Positions 53,226 to 63,654 of a stretch of DNA of 64,000 nt are shown piece by piece. The notes below the pieces were generated by a model. That model saw only the letters and a program-made list of their open reading frames with translations. It made no database searches and had not been told where the DNA came from. Each line of letters begins with the position of its first letter. Position 1 is the first letter of the stretch. The stretch comes from Winogradskyella pacifica (GTDB lineage Bacteria > Bacteroidota > Bacteroidia > Flavobacteriales > Flavobacteriaceae), in the NCBI RefSeq assembly GCF_013403915.1, contig NZ_JABFDI010000002.1, positions 62,001-126,000 of the forward strand, given 5' to 3'. The translations under genes and the position numbers were made by a program.

Positions 53226-55805
53226 ATGCCCACACAACCAAAATTAACACGATTTAATCAAAATGTTTTGTCTAAATATCAGATATACAATAGTATATTT
53301 ATGACATTGCCTTTTGATGCTGTTACAAAAACAGGAGCGCTTTTGCCTTTGTTTCACGAAACTTGCCATAAAGGATTTGAAAATAAAGAAGATCCTACAA
53401 CAATTGTTAATACGTTTTTTAAGAAATACCAAGCCAGACGTTCTTCTGAAAGTCAGGTGAATTTGTTATTTCGATTTATTCAGTATATCGAAAGACAAGT
53501 CGTTCTATTCGATGCGATTGAGGATGCCGCTTTTCCTATTGTAAATAATATGGATGGTATCGGTACGTTGCGAAGTTTGAAAGAAACTGTTTCTGCTGAA
53601 AATAAGTTAGAGACACTTCAGAAATATTTAGAAGAATTTAAAGTAAGAATTGTTTTAACAGCACACCCAACACAGTTTTATCCAGGTTCCGTTTTAGGAA
53701 TTATTACGGATTTAACGGAAGCTATTCGCGAGAACGATCTATTAAGAATTAATGATTTATTAGCGCAATTAGGAAAAACACCATTTTTTAAGCACGAAAA
53801 GCCATCACCTTTTGATGAGGCAGTGAGTTTAATATGGTACCTAGAAAACGTATTCTATAAATCTTTTGGAGGTATATACGATTATATTCAACAGAATATA
53901 TTTGATGGAAAACCAATTAGTAACGATATTATTAATATTGGTTTCTGGCCAGGAGGTGATAGAGATGGAAACCCTTTTGTAACACCAGAAATTACGTTGA
54001 AGGTTGCGGGAAGATTACGACTTTCAATTATTAAAAATTATTATAGAAACGTAAGACAATTAAAACGAAAGTTAACGTTTCAGGGTGTCGAAGAGCGTAT
54101 GGGTAATTTAGAGCGTGAGCTTTATAGCATCATAACGAATGAATCGTCTGACTTAACTTTAGAGTATTTCGTTTCAGAATTAAAAGCGGTAAAGCAAATT
54201 ATTATCGACAAGCATCAATCTTTATATGTTGATGAATTGAATAGTTTGATTAACAAAACACACTTATTCGGATTTCATTTTGCGAATTTAGATATCAGAC
54301 AAGACAGTCGTAAACACGAGCAGTTTTTTAATGATATGGTAAATGCATTACTTGAGAGTGGTAGTGACATTTTTCCAAAAAATTATCACGACTTACCAGA
54401 ACGTGAGCAAATTAAAATTTTATCTAAAGTTGAAGGTTCTGTAGATTTATCTTTAATAAAAGATGAAGAAACCTTAATGGCTTTAGAAACGATTAAGGCG
54501 ATAAAAACCATTCAAGAAACAAATGGTGAGCAAGCTGCAAACCGTTATATTATTAGTAATAATCAATCGACTTTGCATGTGATGCAATTGTTTGCAATGT
54601 TAAAATTAGTGGCGTTCCAAGAGGATTTAACGGTTGATATTGGGCCATTATTTGAAACCATTACCGATTTAGAGAATGCGCCAAAAGTGATGGAGGAGTT
54701 ATATGCTAATCCTGATTACGCAAAACATTTAGAAGCACGAGGAAACAGGCAAACCATAATGCTTGGTTTTAGTGATGGTACTAAAGATGGTGGTTATTTA
54801 ATGGCAAACTGGGCGATTTACCAAGCTAAGGAAAACTTAACCAGAGTGTCTAGAGAGCATGGGGTGAAAGTGATTTTCTTTGATGGACGTGGCGGACCAC
54901 CTGCACGAGGTGGTGGAAAAACGCATAATTTTTATGCGTCTTTAGGGCCAACAATAGAAGATGAAGAAGTACAATTAACAATACAAGGTCAGACGATAAG
55001 TTCTAATTTCGGAACTTTAGAATCCTCACAATATAACTTAGAACAATTGATTAGTTCTGGTATTGGTAACAGTTTAAGTGATGCCGATTTAAGCATGCAG
55101 CCAGAAAACCGGGAGGTTATGACTGACTTGGCGAATCGTAGTTATGAGGCGTATGTGAATTTCAAAGCGCATCCAAAATTTATCTCGTATTTAGAGCATA
55201 TGAGTACGCTTAAATATTATGCGAAAACAAATATTGGTAGTCGTCCGTCTAAAAGAGGTAAATCGGAAGGTTTGGTTTTTGAAGACTTAAGAGCGATTCC
55301 TTTCGTAGGATCTTGGAGTCAATTGAAACAAAATGTACCAGGCTTTTTTGGAGTAGGTACAGCATTGAAACATTATGAAGATATTGGTGAGTTTGAGAAA
55401 GCACAGCATTTATTTAAAACATCAGCGTTCTTCAAAACTTTAATTGAAAACAGTATGATGTCTCTGTCTAAGTCTTTTTTCGACTTAACACGTTATATGT
55501 CTGAAGATGAAGAATACGGTGAATTTTGGAATGTGATTTATAAAGAATATGAAACTTCAAAACGTCTAATTTTAAAACTGACGGGTTATAAAGAATTGAT
55601 GGAAGAAGAGCCTTCTGGAAAAGCATCAATTGCTGTAAGAGAATCTATTGTATTACCGTTATTAACGATTCAGCAATATGCCTTAAAGAAAATTCAAGAG
55701 CTTGAAAAAGCTGAGGTACGAGATGAAGAGCAGATTAAAATCTTTGAAAAGATGGTGACACGTTCTTTATTTGGAAATATAAACGCGAGTCGTAATTCAG
55801 CATAA
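53226..55805 (+). CDS. ppc: Phosphoenolpyruvate carboxylase (Bacteroidetes-type)
   Basis: 859 residues. Catalytic motifs of PEPC are recognisable but in a divergent form: IVLTAHPTQFYP (catalytic His; classical enzymes have TAHPTE), FWPGGDRDGNPFVTP, MLGFSDGTKDGGYLMANW and FFDGRGGPPARGGG, the equivalent of HGRGGxxGRGG. The C-terminus (NINASRNSA) resembles the usual NTG ending. It carboxylates PEP to oxaloacetate, an anaplerotic step that supplies carbon skeletons for aspartate-family amino acids. It is 10 bp after leuB, giving a leuACDB-ppc unit that ends in the hairpins at 55830-55927. Confidence 0.9.
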   Translation: MPTQPKLTRFNQNVLSKYQIYNSIFMTLPFDAVTKTGALLPLFHETCHKGFENKEDPTTIVNTFFKKYQARRSSESQVNLLFRFIQYIERQVVLFDAIEDAAFPIVNNMDGIGTLRSLKETVSAENKLETLQKYLEEFKVRIVLTAHPTQFYPGSVLGIITDLTEAIRENDLLRINDLLAQLGKTPFFKHEKPSPFDEAVSLIWYLENVFYKSFGGIYDYIQQNIFDGKPISNDIINIGFWPGGDRDGNPFVTPEITLKVAGRLRLSIIKNYYRNVRQLKRKLTFQGVEERMGNLERELYSIITNESSDLTLEYFVSELKAVKQIIIDKHQSLYVDELNSLINKTHLFGFHFANLDIRQDSRKHEQFFNDMVNALLESGSDIFPKNYHDLPEREQIKILSKVEGSVDLSLIKDEETLMALETIKAIKTIQETNGEQAANRYIISNNQSTLHVMQLFAMLKLVAFQEDLTVDIGPLFETITDLENAPKVMEELYANPDYAKHLEARGNRQTIMLGFSDGTKDGGYLMANWAIYQAKENLTRVSREHGVKVIFFDGRGGPPARGGGKTHNFYASLGPTIEDEEVQLTIQGQTISSNFGTLESSQYNLEQLISSGIGNSLSDADLSMQPENREVMTDLANRSYEAYVNFKAHPKFISYLEHMSTLKYYAKTNIGSRPSKRGKSEGLVFEDLRAIPFVGSWSQLKQNVPGFFGVGTALKHYEDIGEFEKAQHLFKTSAFFKTLIENSMMSLSKSFFDLTRYMSEDEEYGEFWNVIYKEYETSKRLILKLTGYKELMEEEPSGKASIAVRESIVLPLLTIQQYALKKIQELEKAEVRDEEQIKIFEKMVTRSLFGNINASRNSA

Positions 55806-55829
55806 AAACAAATAGTTTGTAATATTATA

Positions 55830-55866
55830 AATCCTCAGGAGTTTTAAACTTCTGAGGATTTTTTTT
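55830..55866 (+). terminator. Intrinsic terminator after ppc
   Basis: aatcctcaggagtt and acttctgaggatt form a 12-13-bp stem (one wobble pair) with a TTA-type loop, followed by TTTTTTTT on the plus strand. It directly follows ppc. Confidence 0.88.
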
Positions 55867-55895
55867 ATGCAATTATATTAAACTGTATTAAAGGA

Positions 55896-55927
55896 AAAAC
55901 CCTCGAAGGTTAGGCTTCGAGGGTTTT
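55896..55927. terminator. Bidirectional hairpin terminator between ppc and amt
   Basis: AAAACCCTCGAAG and CTTCGAGGGTTTT form a perfect 13-bp stem with a GTTAGG loop. T-rich tails flank it on both strands, so it can terminate the convergent amt operon (stop at 55967) and any read-through from ppc. Confidence 0.88.
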
Positions 55928-55966
55928 CTTTTAATAACTAAATTAGCTAAATAATCAATTTAAAAC

Positions 55967-57199
55967 TTAGTGTTCATTTAATCTAAAATCCGGATATGCA
56001 TCCATTCCGTGTTCATGGGCATCAAGACCTTCTAATTCTTCTTTTTCAGAAACTCTTATTCCTACTATTTTCTTCAGTGCAAATATGATAATGAATGAAG
56101 ATATAATGCACATACCAGCATAAGAAGCAACACCAATTAGTTGGCTTACAAATTGTGCTCCACTAGCTAATGCGCCAAAGATACCAACAGCTAAAGTTCC
56201 CCAAATACCACATGCTAAGTGAACAGCGATAGCTCCAACTGGATCATCTAATTTAAGTTTGTCAATTAATGATACGGCAAATACAATAATTGCACCTGCA
56301 ATTGCACCAATTAGAATGGCATCGGTTGGACTCATTTGGTCTGCGCCAGCAGTGATACCAACAAGACCACCTAATATACCATTAAGAAACATTGTTAAAT
56401 CTAAATTTTTATATCGTAGGGTAGAAACTAAGGCGGCAACAACTCCACCAGCTGCTGCAGCTAAACATGTTGTTACTAAAGTTAATGATGTTAATGCAGG
56501 ATCAGCAGATAATACAGAACCTCCATTAAATCCAAACCAACCTAACCATAAAATGATAACACCAGCAGTTGCTAATGGAATGTTATGTCCAGGGATAGCC
56601 TGAGGTTTTCCATTTTTAAATTTACCAATTCTTGCTCCTAAAAGAGCAACGGCAACTAATGCTCCCCATCCACCAACTGAGTGAACTAGTGTAGATCCTG
56701 CAAAATCATAAAATGGTGTCTCTAGCGTTTGTAAAAATCCACCTCCCCATTTCCATGAACCTGCAATCGGGTAGATTATCCCGACATAAATAATTGTGAA
56801 AATCATAAATGGTCCAATTTTCATACGTTCTGCTACGGCTCCAGATACAATTGTTGCTGCAGTAGCTGCAAACATTCCTTGAAATAAGAAATCTGTCCAA
56901 TACGTATAGCCTTCATTATAAGCTAAGTCTAAAGTTCCTTCTGCTGTTAATGGTGAATCCAATCCAAAACCTGCGAATCCTAAAAATCCATTAAATTCAC
57001 CTGGATACATTAGATTAAATCCTACTAATGCATAAAGTAACAACCCAACGGTAATGATAAATATGTTTTTGAATAAAATATTAAGCGTATTTTTTTGACG
57101 TGTTAGTCCGATTTCTAAAAATGCAAATCCTAAATGCATAAAGAAAACGAGTGCTGTACAGATCATCATCCATACATTATTTATTGTAAGTAATTCCAT
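55967..57199 (-). CDS. amt: Ammonium transporter
   Basis: 410 residues, eleven membrane helices expected. The signature AGSTLVHSVGGWGALVAVALLG contains the first pore His, and VHLACGIWGTLAVGIFG the second. The N-terminus begins directly with a helix and no cleaved signal. The C-terminal cytoplasmic tail (LEGLDAHEHGMDAYPDF) is of the type that interacts with PII. It conducts NH4+/NH3 across the inner membrane. It follows glnB by 6 bp in a porin-glnB-amt operon and ends near the bidirectional terminator. Confidence 0.95.
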   Translation of the reverse strand: MELLTINNVWMMICTALVFFMHLGFAFLEIGLTRQKNTLNILFKNIFIITVGLLLYALVGFNLMYPGEFNGFLGFAGFGLDSPLTAEGTLDLAYNEGYTYWTDFLFQGMFAATAATIVSGAVAERMKIGPFMIFTIIYVGIIYPIAGSWKWGGGFLQTLETPFYDFAGSTLVHSVGGWGALVAVALLGARIGKFKNGKPQAIPGHNIPLATAGVIILWLGWFGFNGGSVLSADPALTSLTLVTTCLAAAAGGVVAALVSTLRYKNLDLTMFLNGILGGLVGITAGADQMSPTDAILIGAIAGAIIVFAVSLIDKLKLDDPVGAIAVHLACGIWGTLAVGIFGALASGAQFVSQLIGVASYAGMCIISSFIIIFALKKIVGIRVSEKEELEGLDAHEHGMDAYPDFRLNEH

Positions 57200-57205
57200 G
57201 TTTTT

Positions 57206-57544
57206 TTATTTTAAAGTGTTTCCTCCTTTTTCTCCAGTTCGTATTCTGTAAACTTCATCAATATGTGAGACAAAGATTTTACCATCTCCTACTTCTCCAG
57301 TAGAGGCAGAATCTATAATAGCCTTGATTGCTATAGCTTCAAAATCGTCGTTAACGACTATAGATAAATAGCGTCTTTGTATATCGCTTGTACTATAAGA
57401 TACACCTCTATATACATGTCCTTCTTGCTCGTTACCAAGTCCAGTAACATCCCAATAAGAGAAGAAGTTTACACCTACTTCATGAAGTGCATCTTTAACG
57501 TTAGAAAATTTTGATTTTCTAATAATTGCTTCAATTTTTTTCAT
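57206..57544 (-). CDS. glnB: PII nitrogen regulatory protein
   Basis: 112 residues. The PII fold is clear: KKIEAIIRKSKFSNVKDAL at the start, GEVGDGKIFVSHIDEVYRIRTGE as the C-terminal ATP-binding signature (GxGKIF and RTGE). The T-loop is unusual: after GLGNEQEGHV comes YRGVSYSTSDIQRRY, two residues shorter than the E. coli-type GHTELYRGAEY loop, although the Tyr equivalent of the uridylylated residue is retained in VSYST. It senses ATP/ADP and 2-oxoglutarate and gates the adjacent ammonium channel. The shortened loop may change partner choice or modification. Confidence 0.92.
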   Translation of the reverse strand: MKKIEAIIRKSKFSNVKDALHEVGVNFFSYWDVTGLGNEQEGHVYRGVSYSTSDIQRRYLSIVVNDDFEAIAIKAIIDSASTGEVGDGKIFVSHIDEVYRIRTGEKGGNTLK

Positions 57545-57570
57545 TGTTTTTTGTGTTAGTTAGTGTGGGT

Positions 57571-58608
57571 TTAGAACGAGTAGATTGCAGCTAAAGTAAA
57601 TGCACTTAAGCTACTAGCTGCTAAGCCGTCATTGTCAATAACAAAACTGTCACCAAGTATACCTCCGTCTGAATCGGTTAGAGAATCTAATCTAAATTCT
57701 GGCTTAATGATTAAGTTGCTGTCTACAGTGTAGCTACCTGTTAATGTCACTCCAATTACACTAGGGTAGTCAAAGTTGTCAGCCTCACCATGTAAAGCAA
57801 AATACTCACCTCTTAAGCCAATGCTAAAATCATCAGATGTGGCGTATTGTGGATATAAAGCAGCACCATAAAAGCCGCTTCCATCATTATCATTGTAGGC
57901 TGCGTTGATTCCTAAGAAAAAAGCATCAGAAACATCAAAGCCACCTGTGTAATCAACTTCGAAACCTAATCCGCCATTGTTTCCGCTATCATAATAAAAA
58001 TTTAAGAATTGACCAGAATAGCCTAATTGCGCTCCAAATGAATATTCACCAGTTGTAGAAATGTCATTAGTGTCCCAAGGATTCATAACGGCTAACATTA
58101 AGCTAAAATCATCAGATAAAGCAAAATCTGCTTTTAATCCCATATGAGAGAAAGGACCGCTAGAGAATAGGTAAGATGTGCTATAGTTGAAGTTTGCAGC
58201 TGGAGCAATTACTTCGTATCCTAAAAATGTATTAAAACGTCCCATTGTTAAAGTTGTCTTTTCTGAAACATTCCAGTAAACATATGCTTGGTTTACAATA
58301 CCATCAACAATATCATTGCTAAATGTAGCAGCGCCACCTCTTGGTCCTGTAACTAAATCTAGAACGGCACCTACTTTACCACTTTCATAGCTGGCAATTA
58401 TATTACCCATACCAAAAGCAAAACCCGATTTATCTGCGAAAGCAGTACCAAATGTTGCGCCAGCATCATCAGGAGCGGATATGTAGGTTTGGTAATAAGC
58501 GTCAACGCTACCGCTAATAGTAAAGGATTTTTTTTCCTCAGTTTCCTCTTCTTGAGCATATAAACCAAATGCAATAAAGAACATTGAAAGCGTAAGTAAT
58601 TTTTTCAT
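57571..58608 (-). CDS. Outer membrane beta-barrel porin-like protein
   Basis: 345 residues with a signal peptide (TLSMFFIAFGLYAQ) and, after a short Glu-rich linker, alternating amphipathic beta-strands rich in Tyr, Phe and Asp turns ending in the outer-membrane signature LAAIYSF. The text matches a BBP2/porin-like barrel. It is first in the porin-glnB-amt operon, so it may help ammonium or small nitrogen solutes cross the outer membrane. It is transcribed from the divergent region that contains two ACCC-N11-GGGT sites and a TAGATTTG element. Confidence 0.85.
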   Translation of the reverse strand: MKKLLTLSMFFIAFGLYAQEEETEEKKSFTISGSVDAYYQTYISAPDDAGATFGTAFADKSGFAFGMGNIIASYESGKVGAVLDLVTGPRGGAATFSNDIVDGIVNQAYVYWNVSEKTTLTMGRFNTFLGYEVIAPAANFNYSTSYLFSSGPFSHMGLKADFALSDDFSLMLAVMNPWDTNDISTTGEYSFGAQLGYSGQFLNFYYDSGNNGGLGFEVDYTGGFDVSDAFFLGINAAYNDNDGSGFYGAALYPQYATSDDFSIGLRGEYFALHGEADNFDYPSVIGVTLTGSYTVDSNLIIKPEFRLDSLTDSDGGILGDSFVIDNDGLAASSLSAFTLAAIYSF

Positions 58609-58639
58609 AATAATAGTTTTAATAATAGTTAGTTCGAGT

Positions 58640-58647
58640 CAAATCTA
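58640..58647 (-). promoter_or_regulatory. TAnnTTTG promoter element of the porin-glnB-amt operon
   Basis: Read on the minus strand, TAGATTTG matches the -7 consensus TAnnTTTG. The region 19 bp upstream has no TTTG (it reads like AGGG), so the promoter probably depends on an activator bound at the neighbouring ACCC-N11-GGGT site. The start site would be near 58633, leaving a ~25-base leader before the ATG at 58608. Confidence 0.5.
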
Positions 58648-58660
58648 TATAATCTTTATT

Positions 58661-58738
58661 TACACCCTATTAAAAATTGGGTTTAAAGTGTAATTTTTAT
58701 GAATATTTGATTTTATACCCTTTAAAATTTTGGGTTAA
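58661..58738. promoter_or_regulatory. Twin candidate operators, ACCC-N11-GGGT
   Basis: Two sites with the same inverted half-sites, ACCC (58664-58667) with GGGT (58679-58682) and ACCC (58717-58720) with GGGT (58732-58735), both with an 11-bp spacer. Flanks also agree (TAYACCCT...TTGGGTT). The two 24-bp blocks match at 18 positions. Their centres are 53 bp apart, about five helical turns, so proteins bound would face the same way. They lie at about -40 and -93 relative to the predicted porin start. Confidence 0.6.
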
Positions 58739-59048
58739 AATTAAATAAAGCTATTTTTTTATTATATCGATAATTGGAATTTTGAAAAATTTAGTAAAAA
58801 CCTGTAATGTTTAAATTATATTTACTTCTGTATCCTTGTTTTGGGTGTTTTCGCAATAAAGTGTGATTTTTGTTGAATATTTATAATTGTCTATTCATCA
58901 TTATATACCGTTATTATTGCAATATTTTCATTCTAAATGCGCTTAACTATCGATATGAGAAAAGTGTTTCAACTATTTTTTATATCAATTTTTTGAATAT
59001 ATATTAGAGGAGTAATAAGGTGTAAAAACCTTGAAATTTTATTGAAAT
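58739..59048. other. AT-rich upstream region of gltB
   Basis: About 310 bp without a gene. It contains an aaggt-gtaaaa-acctt inverted repeat (59017-59032), 16 bases before the gltB ATG, which could influence translation or form a small hairpin. I could not place a convincing promoter for gltB by eye. Confidence 0.4.
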
Positions 59049-62000
59049 ATGTTTAAGAAACAAGGGCTCTATTTACCGGAATTTGAACACGAAAATTGTG
59101 GGGCAGGATTCATCTGTAATCTAAAAGGGGAAAAGACAAATCAAATTATACATGACGCATTAGAAATCCTAGTAAAACTAGAGCATCGTGGTGGTGTAAG
59201 TGCTGATGGAAAAACGGGTGATGGAGCAGGTCTTTTAATAGATATTCCTCATGCTTATTTCAAGAGAGTTTGTGGTTTTAAAGTGCCAGTAAAAGGGAAG
59301 TATGCCGTAGGAATGGTTTTCTTGCCAAAAAACAGAAATCAATATAAATTTTGTAAGGATACGTTCGAAAAAGAAATCATCGCGCAAGGACTTACTGTTA
59401 TAGGTTGGAGAGAAGTACCTGTAGATTCTACGCAACTTGGAGAAATAGCATTGGCATCAGAACCAAATATAGAACAGCTTTTTGTTGGGAAATCTAATGA
59501 GGTTTCTGAAGCTGATTTTAAAGCAAAACTATATGCAGCGCGTAAGATAACGGAGCATACAGTCCGTAAATCAAAGATGTCTCAAAGCGCTTATTTTTAC
59601 GTGTCTAGTTTGTCAATGAATACATTGATATATAAAGGTATTATTATGCCCGAAGATATTGGGCCATATTATAAAGATTTACAAGAGTCAGATTTAGTAA
59701 CGCGTTTAGCGTTAGTGCATCAGCGTTTTTCTACGAATACAATGCCGACTTGGGAATTGGCACAACCATTCCGATTTATGTGTCAAAACGGAGAAATCAA
59801 TACTCTTCGTGGAAATGTGAGTAGAATGCGTGTGCGAGAGGAAATCATGAAAAGTGAAGTCTTCGGTCCACAAATAGATAAATTATTTCCAATTATTTTA
59901 CCAGGAAAATCAGATTCTGCGTCTATGGATATGGTGGTGGAATTGTTAACACATACAGGACGTTCATTGCCAGAAGTTATGATGATGATGATTCCTGAAG
60001 CATGGGAGAAACACGCTACAATGTCTCCAGAACGAAAAGCATTTTACGATTATAATGCTTGTATTATGGAGCCTTGGGATGGACCTGCTTCTGTGCCATT
60101 TACAGATGGAAATTATATTGGAGCACTATTAGATAGAAATGGTTTAAGACCATCTAGATATACAGTTACAAAAAGTGGTAAATTAATCATGTCTTCTGAA
60201 ATTGGAGTTGTTGATATTGCACCAGAAGATGTAGAAAGTCATGGTCGTTTAGAGCCAGGAAAAATGTTCTTGGTAGATATGAACCAAGGTCGAATTATTA
60301 ATGACGAAGAAATAAAAAGTAAAATTGTTAAAGAAAGACCATATCAAGAATGGTTAGATAAAACGAGATTACATTTAAAAGATATTCCTTATACAGGAGA
60401 AACATGTCCAATTGAAACTTTAGATATCAAAACTAGACAGCGTTTATTTAATTATACGTTCGAGGATATTCAAGAAGTTATTACGCCAATGGCTATAAAT
60501 TCTAAGGAAGCTTTAGGTTCTATGGGAACTGACACGCCTTTGGCCGTTTTATCAAACAAGCCACAGATCATTTCCAACTATTTTAAGCAATTATTTGCTC
60601 AGGTTACCAATCCACCTTTAGACGGAATTAGAGAAGAAATTGTAACCGATATTAGCTTGTCTTTAGGTAAGGATAGAAATATTTTTAGCATTACCGAGCG
60701 CCAATGTAGAAAATTAAAAATTCAGAATCCTGTAATCTCAAATGATGATTTAGATAAAATCCGACATATTAATGTGGAAGGCTTTAAAGCTGAAACCATA
60801 GAAATGTTGTATCAGAAAGATAAAGGTCTTAATGGATTGGAGGATGCTTTAGATACTATTATTGTTCAAATTGAAAAAGCATTATTAAGAAAAACAAATA
60901 TTATCATTCTATCTGATAGAGGAGTAAGTAAAGCTATGGCGCCAATTCCGTCGTTATTAGCATGTTCTTATGTAAATCATCAGATGAATCGTTTACGTAA
61001 GCGTTCTTATTTTGATATTATTATCGAATCTGCAGAACCACGTGAGCCACATCATTTTGCCACTTTATTTGGATATGGTGCAAGTGCTGTAAATCCTTAT
61101 ATGGTAAATGAAATCATCAGAGCGCAAGTAAAAGAAGGCTTCATTACGGGAATGGATGAGCAAAAAGCAGTAGATAACTTCAACAAAGCTATTGGAAAAG
61201 GTATTTTAAAAGTGATGAACAAAATAGGAATCTCCACATTACATTCTTACAGAGGTTCTCAGATATTCGAAATCGTTGGTTTCAACTCTCAATTTGTTGA
61301 AAAATATTTTCCATATACAGCTTCGCGAATTGAAGGTATAGGTTTATATGAAATCGAAAAAGAAATTGATAAACGCTACAAGTATGCGTATCCAAATACA
61401 GAAGTTGATAAGCGTTTAGGACTCAATATTGGAGGTGATTACCGTTGGAGACGTAATGGAGAGAAGCATTTGTTTAACCCTACAACGGTAGCAAAATTAC
61501 AGCAGGCGGTTCGTTTAAGTGATCAGGCGAGTTATGATGTTTATGCAAAAACAATTAATGAACAGTCCGAAAATTTAATGACTATTCGTGGCTTATTCGA
61601 ATTTAATAATATTGACCCCATTCCTATTGAAGAAGTAGAACCTTGGACAGATATTGTAAAACGATTTAAAACAGGAGCCATGTCTTATGGTTCAATTTCG
61701 CGTGAAGCTCATGAAAATTTAGCGATTGCCATGAACAGAATTGGCGGAAAATCTAATTCAGGTGAAGGAGGAGAAGATCGCAAACGTTTTCAACCCGATG
61801 TAAATGGAGATAGTAGGAATTCAGCTATTAAGCAAGTTGCTTCTGGTCGTTTCGGAGTTACTTCTCACTATTTAACGAATGCTAAAGAGATTCAAATAAA
61901 AATGGCTCAGGGTGCAAAACCTGGAGAAGGTGGTCAGTTACCTGGAGAAAAAGTATTACCATGGATTGCTGCAGCGCGTAACTCAACACCATTTGTAGGT

Positions 62001-63563
62001 TTAATTTCTCCACCACCACATCACGATATTTATTCGATTGAAGATTTAGCACAATTAATTTACGATTTAAAAAATGCAAATCGCGAAGCTAGAATTAACG
62101 TCAAACTTGTTTCAGAGGTTGGCGTAGGTACCATTGCTGCTGGTGTGGCGAAAGCAAAAGCAGATGTTGTGTTAATTGCGGGTTACGACGGAGGTACAGG
62201 AGCATCTCCTTTAACGTCATTAAAACATGCGGGTTTACCTTGGGAATTGGGTTTAGCCGAAGCACAACAAACCTTAGTGCTTAACAATTTAAGAAGTCGA
62301 ATTGTTGTAGAGTGCGACGGACAGTTAAAAACGGGTAGAGATGTTGCTATTGCGGCATTATTAGGTGCGGAAGAATTTGGATTTGCAACGGCGCCTTTAG
62401 TGGCTTCGGGTTGTATTATGATGCGAAAATGTCATTTAAATACCTGTCCAGTTGGAATCGCAACTCAAGACAAAACCTTGCGTAAAAACTTTAAAGGCAC
62501 GCCAGAACATGTCATTAATTTCTTCTATTATATCGCTGAAGAATTGAGAGCTATTATGGCCGAATTAGGGTTTAGGTCTATGGCAGAAATGATTGGTCAG
62601 ACACATAAAATTAACGCTAACAAGGCAATTACGCATTATAAAGCTAAAGGCTTGGATTTATCTTCAATTTTATACCGACCAGAAGCTTACAGTAAAATGA
62701 CAGTGAAGAATACTGAAAAGCAAGATCACAATTTAGATAACGTTTTAGATTTTACGATTCTTAAAGATTCACATCGCGCATTGTATCGTAAGGAACAAAT
62801 GACATTATCATATCCAATTAAAAATACAAATCGTACGGTTGGAGCTATTGTGAGTAATGAAATTTCAAAAATATATGGTCATTTAGGTTTGCCAGAAGAT
62901 ACCTTAAATATCAATTTTGAAGGCTCAGCCGGACAAAGTTTTGGAGCGTTTGGAGCACACGGATTAACATTCAAATTAGAAGGAAATACCAATGATTATT
63001 TAGGGAAGGGTTTATCTGGAGCTAAGCTAATTGTTAAGAAGCCTACCAAAGCAGATTTCAAAGCAGAAGATAATGTCATTATTGGTAATGTTTGTTTATT
63101 TGGAGCTGTGGAAGGGCAAGCGTATATCAACGGAATTGCCGGTGAACGTTTTGCTGTAAGAAACTCTGGAGCAACAGCCGTTGTAGAAGGTGTTGGTGAT
63201 CATTGTTGTGAATATATGACAGGTGGAAAAGTCATTGTTCTTGGTAAAACAGGACGAAATTTTGCTGCCGGAATGAGTGGAGGTATTGCCTATGTTTATG
63301 ATCCTGAAAATAAATTTATAAACGGCTTATGTAATACCGAAACGATCGAATTTGAAAAGATTTTGAAGAAAGACGCTAATGATTTAAAAGCAATAATTGA
63401 AAAGCATGTGAAATTTACAGATAGTAAAAGAGGTGCTGAATTATTAGCAGATTGGGAAACGAGCTTGAAGAATTTTGTTCGGGTAATGCCAACGGAATAC
63501 AAACGTGCTTTAAAACGTTTAGAGACAGAGGAACAAATGTTTGAAGAATTAGAAACAGTATAA
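59049..63563 (+). CDS. gltB: Glutamate synthase large subunit
   Basis: 1504 residues. Residues 1-16 form a propeptide ending before Cys17 in [11 protein letters not shown], the expected catalytic glutaminase nucleophile after cleavage. The glutaminase domain covers ~17-430, the central domain ~440-760, the FMN-binding synthase domain ~800-1180 with [12 protein letters not shown] and the 3Fe-4S cysteines in [15 protein letters not shown], and the GXGXG C-terminal domain ~1240-1480. It transfers the glutamine amide to 2-oxoglutarate to make two glutamates. It is followed by gltD 91 bp later and is divergent from the porin-glnB-amt operon, making a nitrogen assimilation locus. Confidence 0.96.
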   Translation: MFKKQGLYLPEFEHENCGAGFICNLKGEKTNQIIHDALEILVKLEHRGGVSADGKTGDGAGLLIDIPHAYFKRVCGFKVPVKGKYAVGMVFLPKNRNQYKFCKDTFEKEIIAQGLTVIGWREVPVDSTQLGEIALASEPNIEQLFVGKSNEVSEADFKAKLYAARKITEHTVRKSKMSQSAYFYVSSLSMNTLIYKGIIMPEDIGPYYKDLQESDLVTRLALVHQRFSTNTMPTWELAQPFRFMCQNGEINTLRGNVSRMRVREEIMKSEVFGPQIDKLFPIILPGKSDSASMDMVVELLTHTGRSLPEVMMMMIPEAWEKHATMSPERKAFYDYNACIMEPWDGPASVPFTDGNYIGALLDRNGLRPSRYTVTKSGKLIMSSEIGVVDIAPEDVESHGRLEPGKMFLVDMNQGRIINDEEIKSKIVKERPYQEWLDKTRLHLKDIPYTGETCPIETLDIKTRQRLFNYTFEDIQEVITPMAINSKEALGSMGTDTPLAVLSNKPQIISNYFKQLFAQVTNPPLDGIREEIVTDISLSLGKDRNIFSITERQCRKLKIQNPVISNDDLDKIRHINVEGFKAETIEMLYQKDKGLNGLEDALDTIIVQIEKALLRKTNIIILSDRGVSKAMAPIPSLLACSYVNHQMNRLRKRSYFDIIIESAEPREPHHFATLFGYGASAVNPYMVNEIIRAQVKEGFITGMDEQKAVDNFNKAIGKGILKVMNKIGISTLHSYRGSQIFEIVGFNSQFVEKYFPYTASRIEGIGLYEIEKEIDKRYKYAYPNTEVDKRLGLNIGGDYRWRRNGEKHLFNPTTVAKLQQAVRLSDQASYDVYAKTINEQSENLMTIRGLFEFNNIDPIPIEEVEPWTDIVKRFKTGAMSYGSISREAHENLAIAMNRIGGKSNSGEGGEDRKRFQPDVNGDSRNSAIKQVASGRFGVTSHYLTNAKEIQIKMAQGAKPGEGGQLPGEKVLPWIAAARNSTPFVGLISPPPHHDIYSIEDLAQLIYDLKNANREARINVKLVSEVGVGTIAAGVAKAKADVVLIAGYDGGTGASPLTSLKHAGLPWELGLAEAQQTLVLNNLRSRIVVECDGQLKTGRDVAIAALLGAEEFGFATAPLVASGCIMMRKCHLNTCPVGIATQDKTLRKNFKGTPEHVINFFYYIAEELRAIMAELGFRSMAEMIGQTHKINANKAITHYKAKGLDLSSILYRPEAYSKMTVKNTEKQDHNLDNVLDFTILKDSHRALYRKEQMTLSYPIKNTNRTVGAIVSNEISKIYGHLGLPEDTLNINFEGSAGQSFGAFGAHGLTFKLEGNTNDYLGKGLSGAKLIVKKPTKADFKAEDNVIIGNVCLFGAVEGQAYINGIAGERFAVRNSGATAVVEGVGDHCCEYMTGGKVIVLGKTGRNFAAGMSGGIAYVYDPENKFINGLCNTETIEFEKILKKDANDLKAIIEKHVKFTDSKRGAELLADWETSLKNFVRVMPTEYKRALKRLETEEQMFEELETV

Positions 63564-63631
63564 TTCAATAATCAGATTGTCTTAGAAAAAATAAATTTAC
63601 AGTAGAATTAAAATTAGAAAGTTAGGGTGAG

Positions 63632-63651
63632 ATTCCTGCTTTCGCCGGAAT
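63632..63651. repeat. Start-proximal hairpin before gltD
   Basis: attcctgc (63632-63639) pairs with gccggaat (63644-63651) across a TTTC loop with one mismatch. It ends 3 bases before the gltD start codon. The sequence is nearly that of the hairpin at 27514-27533. Confidence 0.65.
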
Positions 63652-63654
63652 AAA

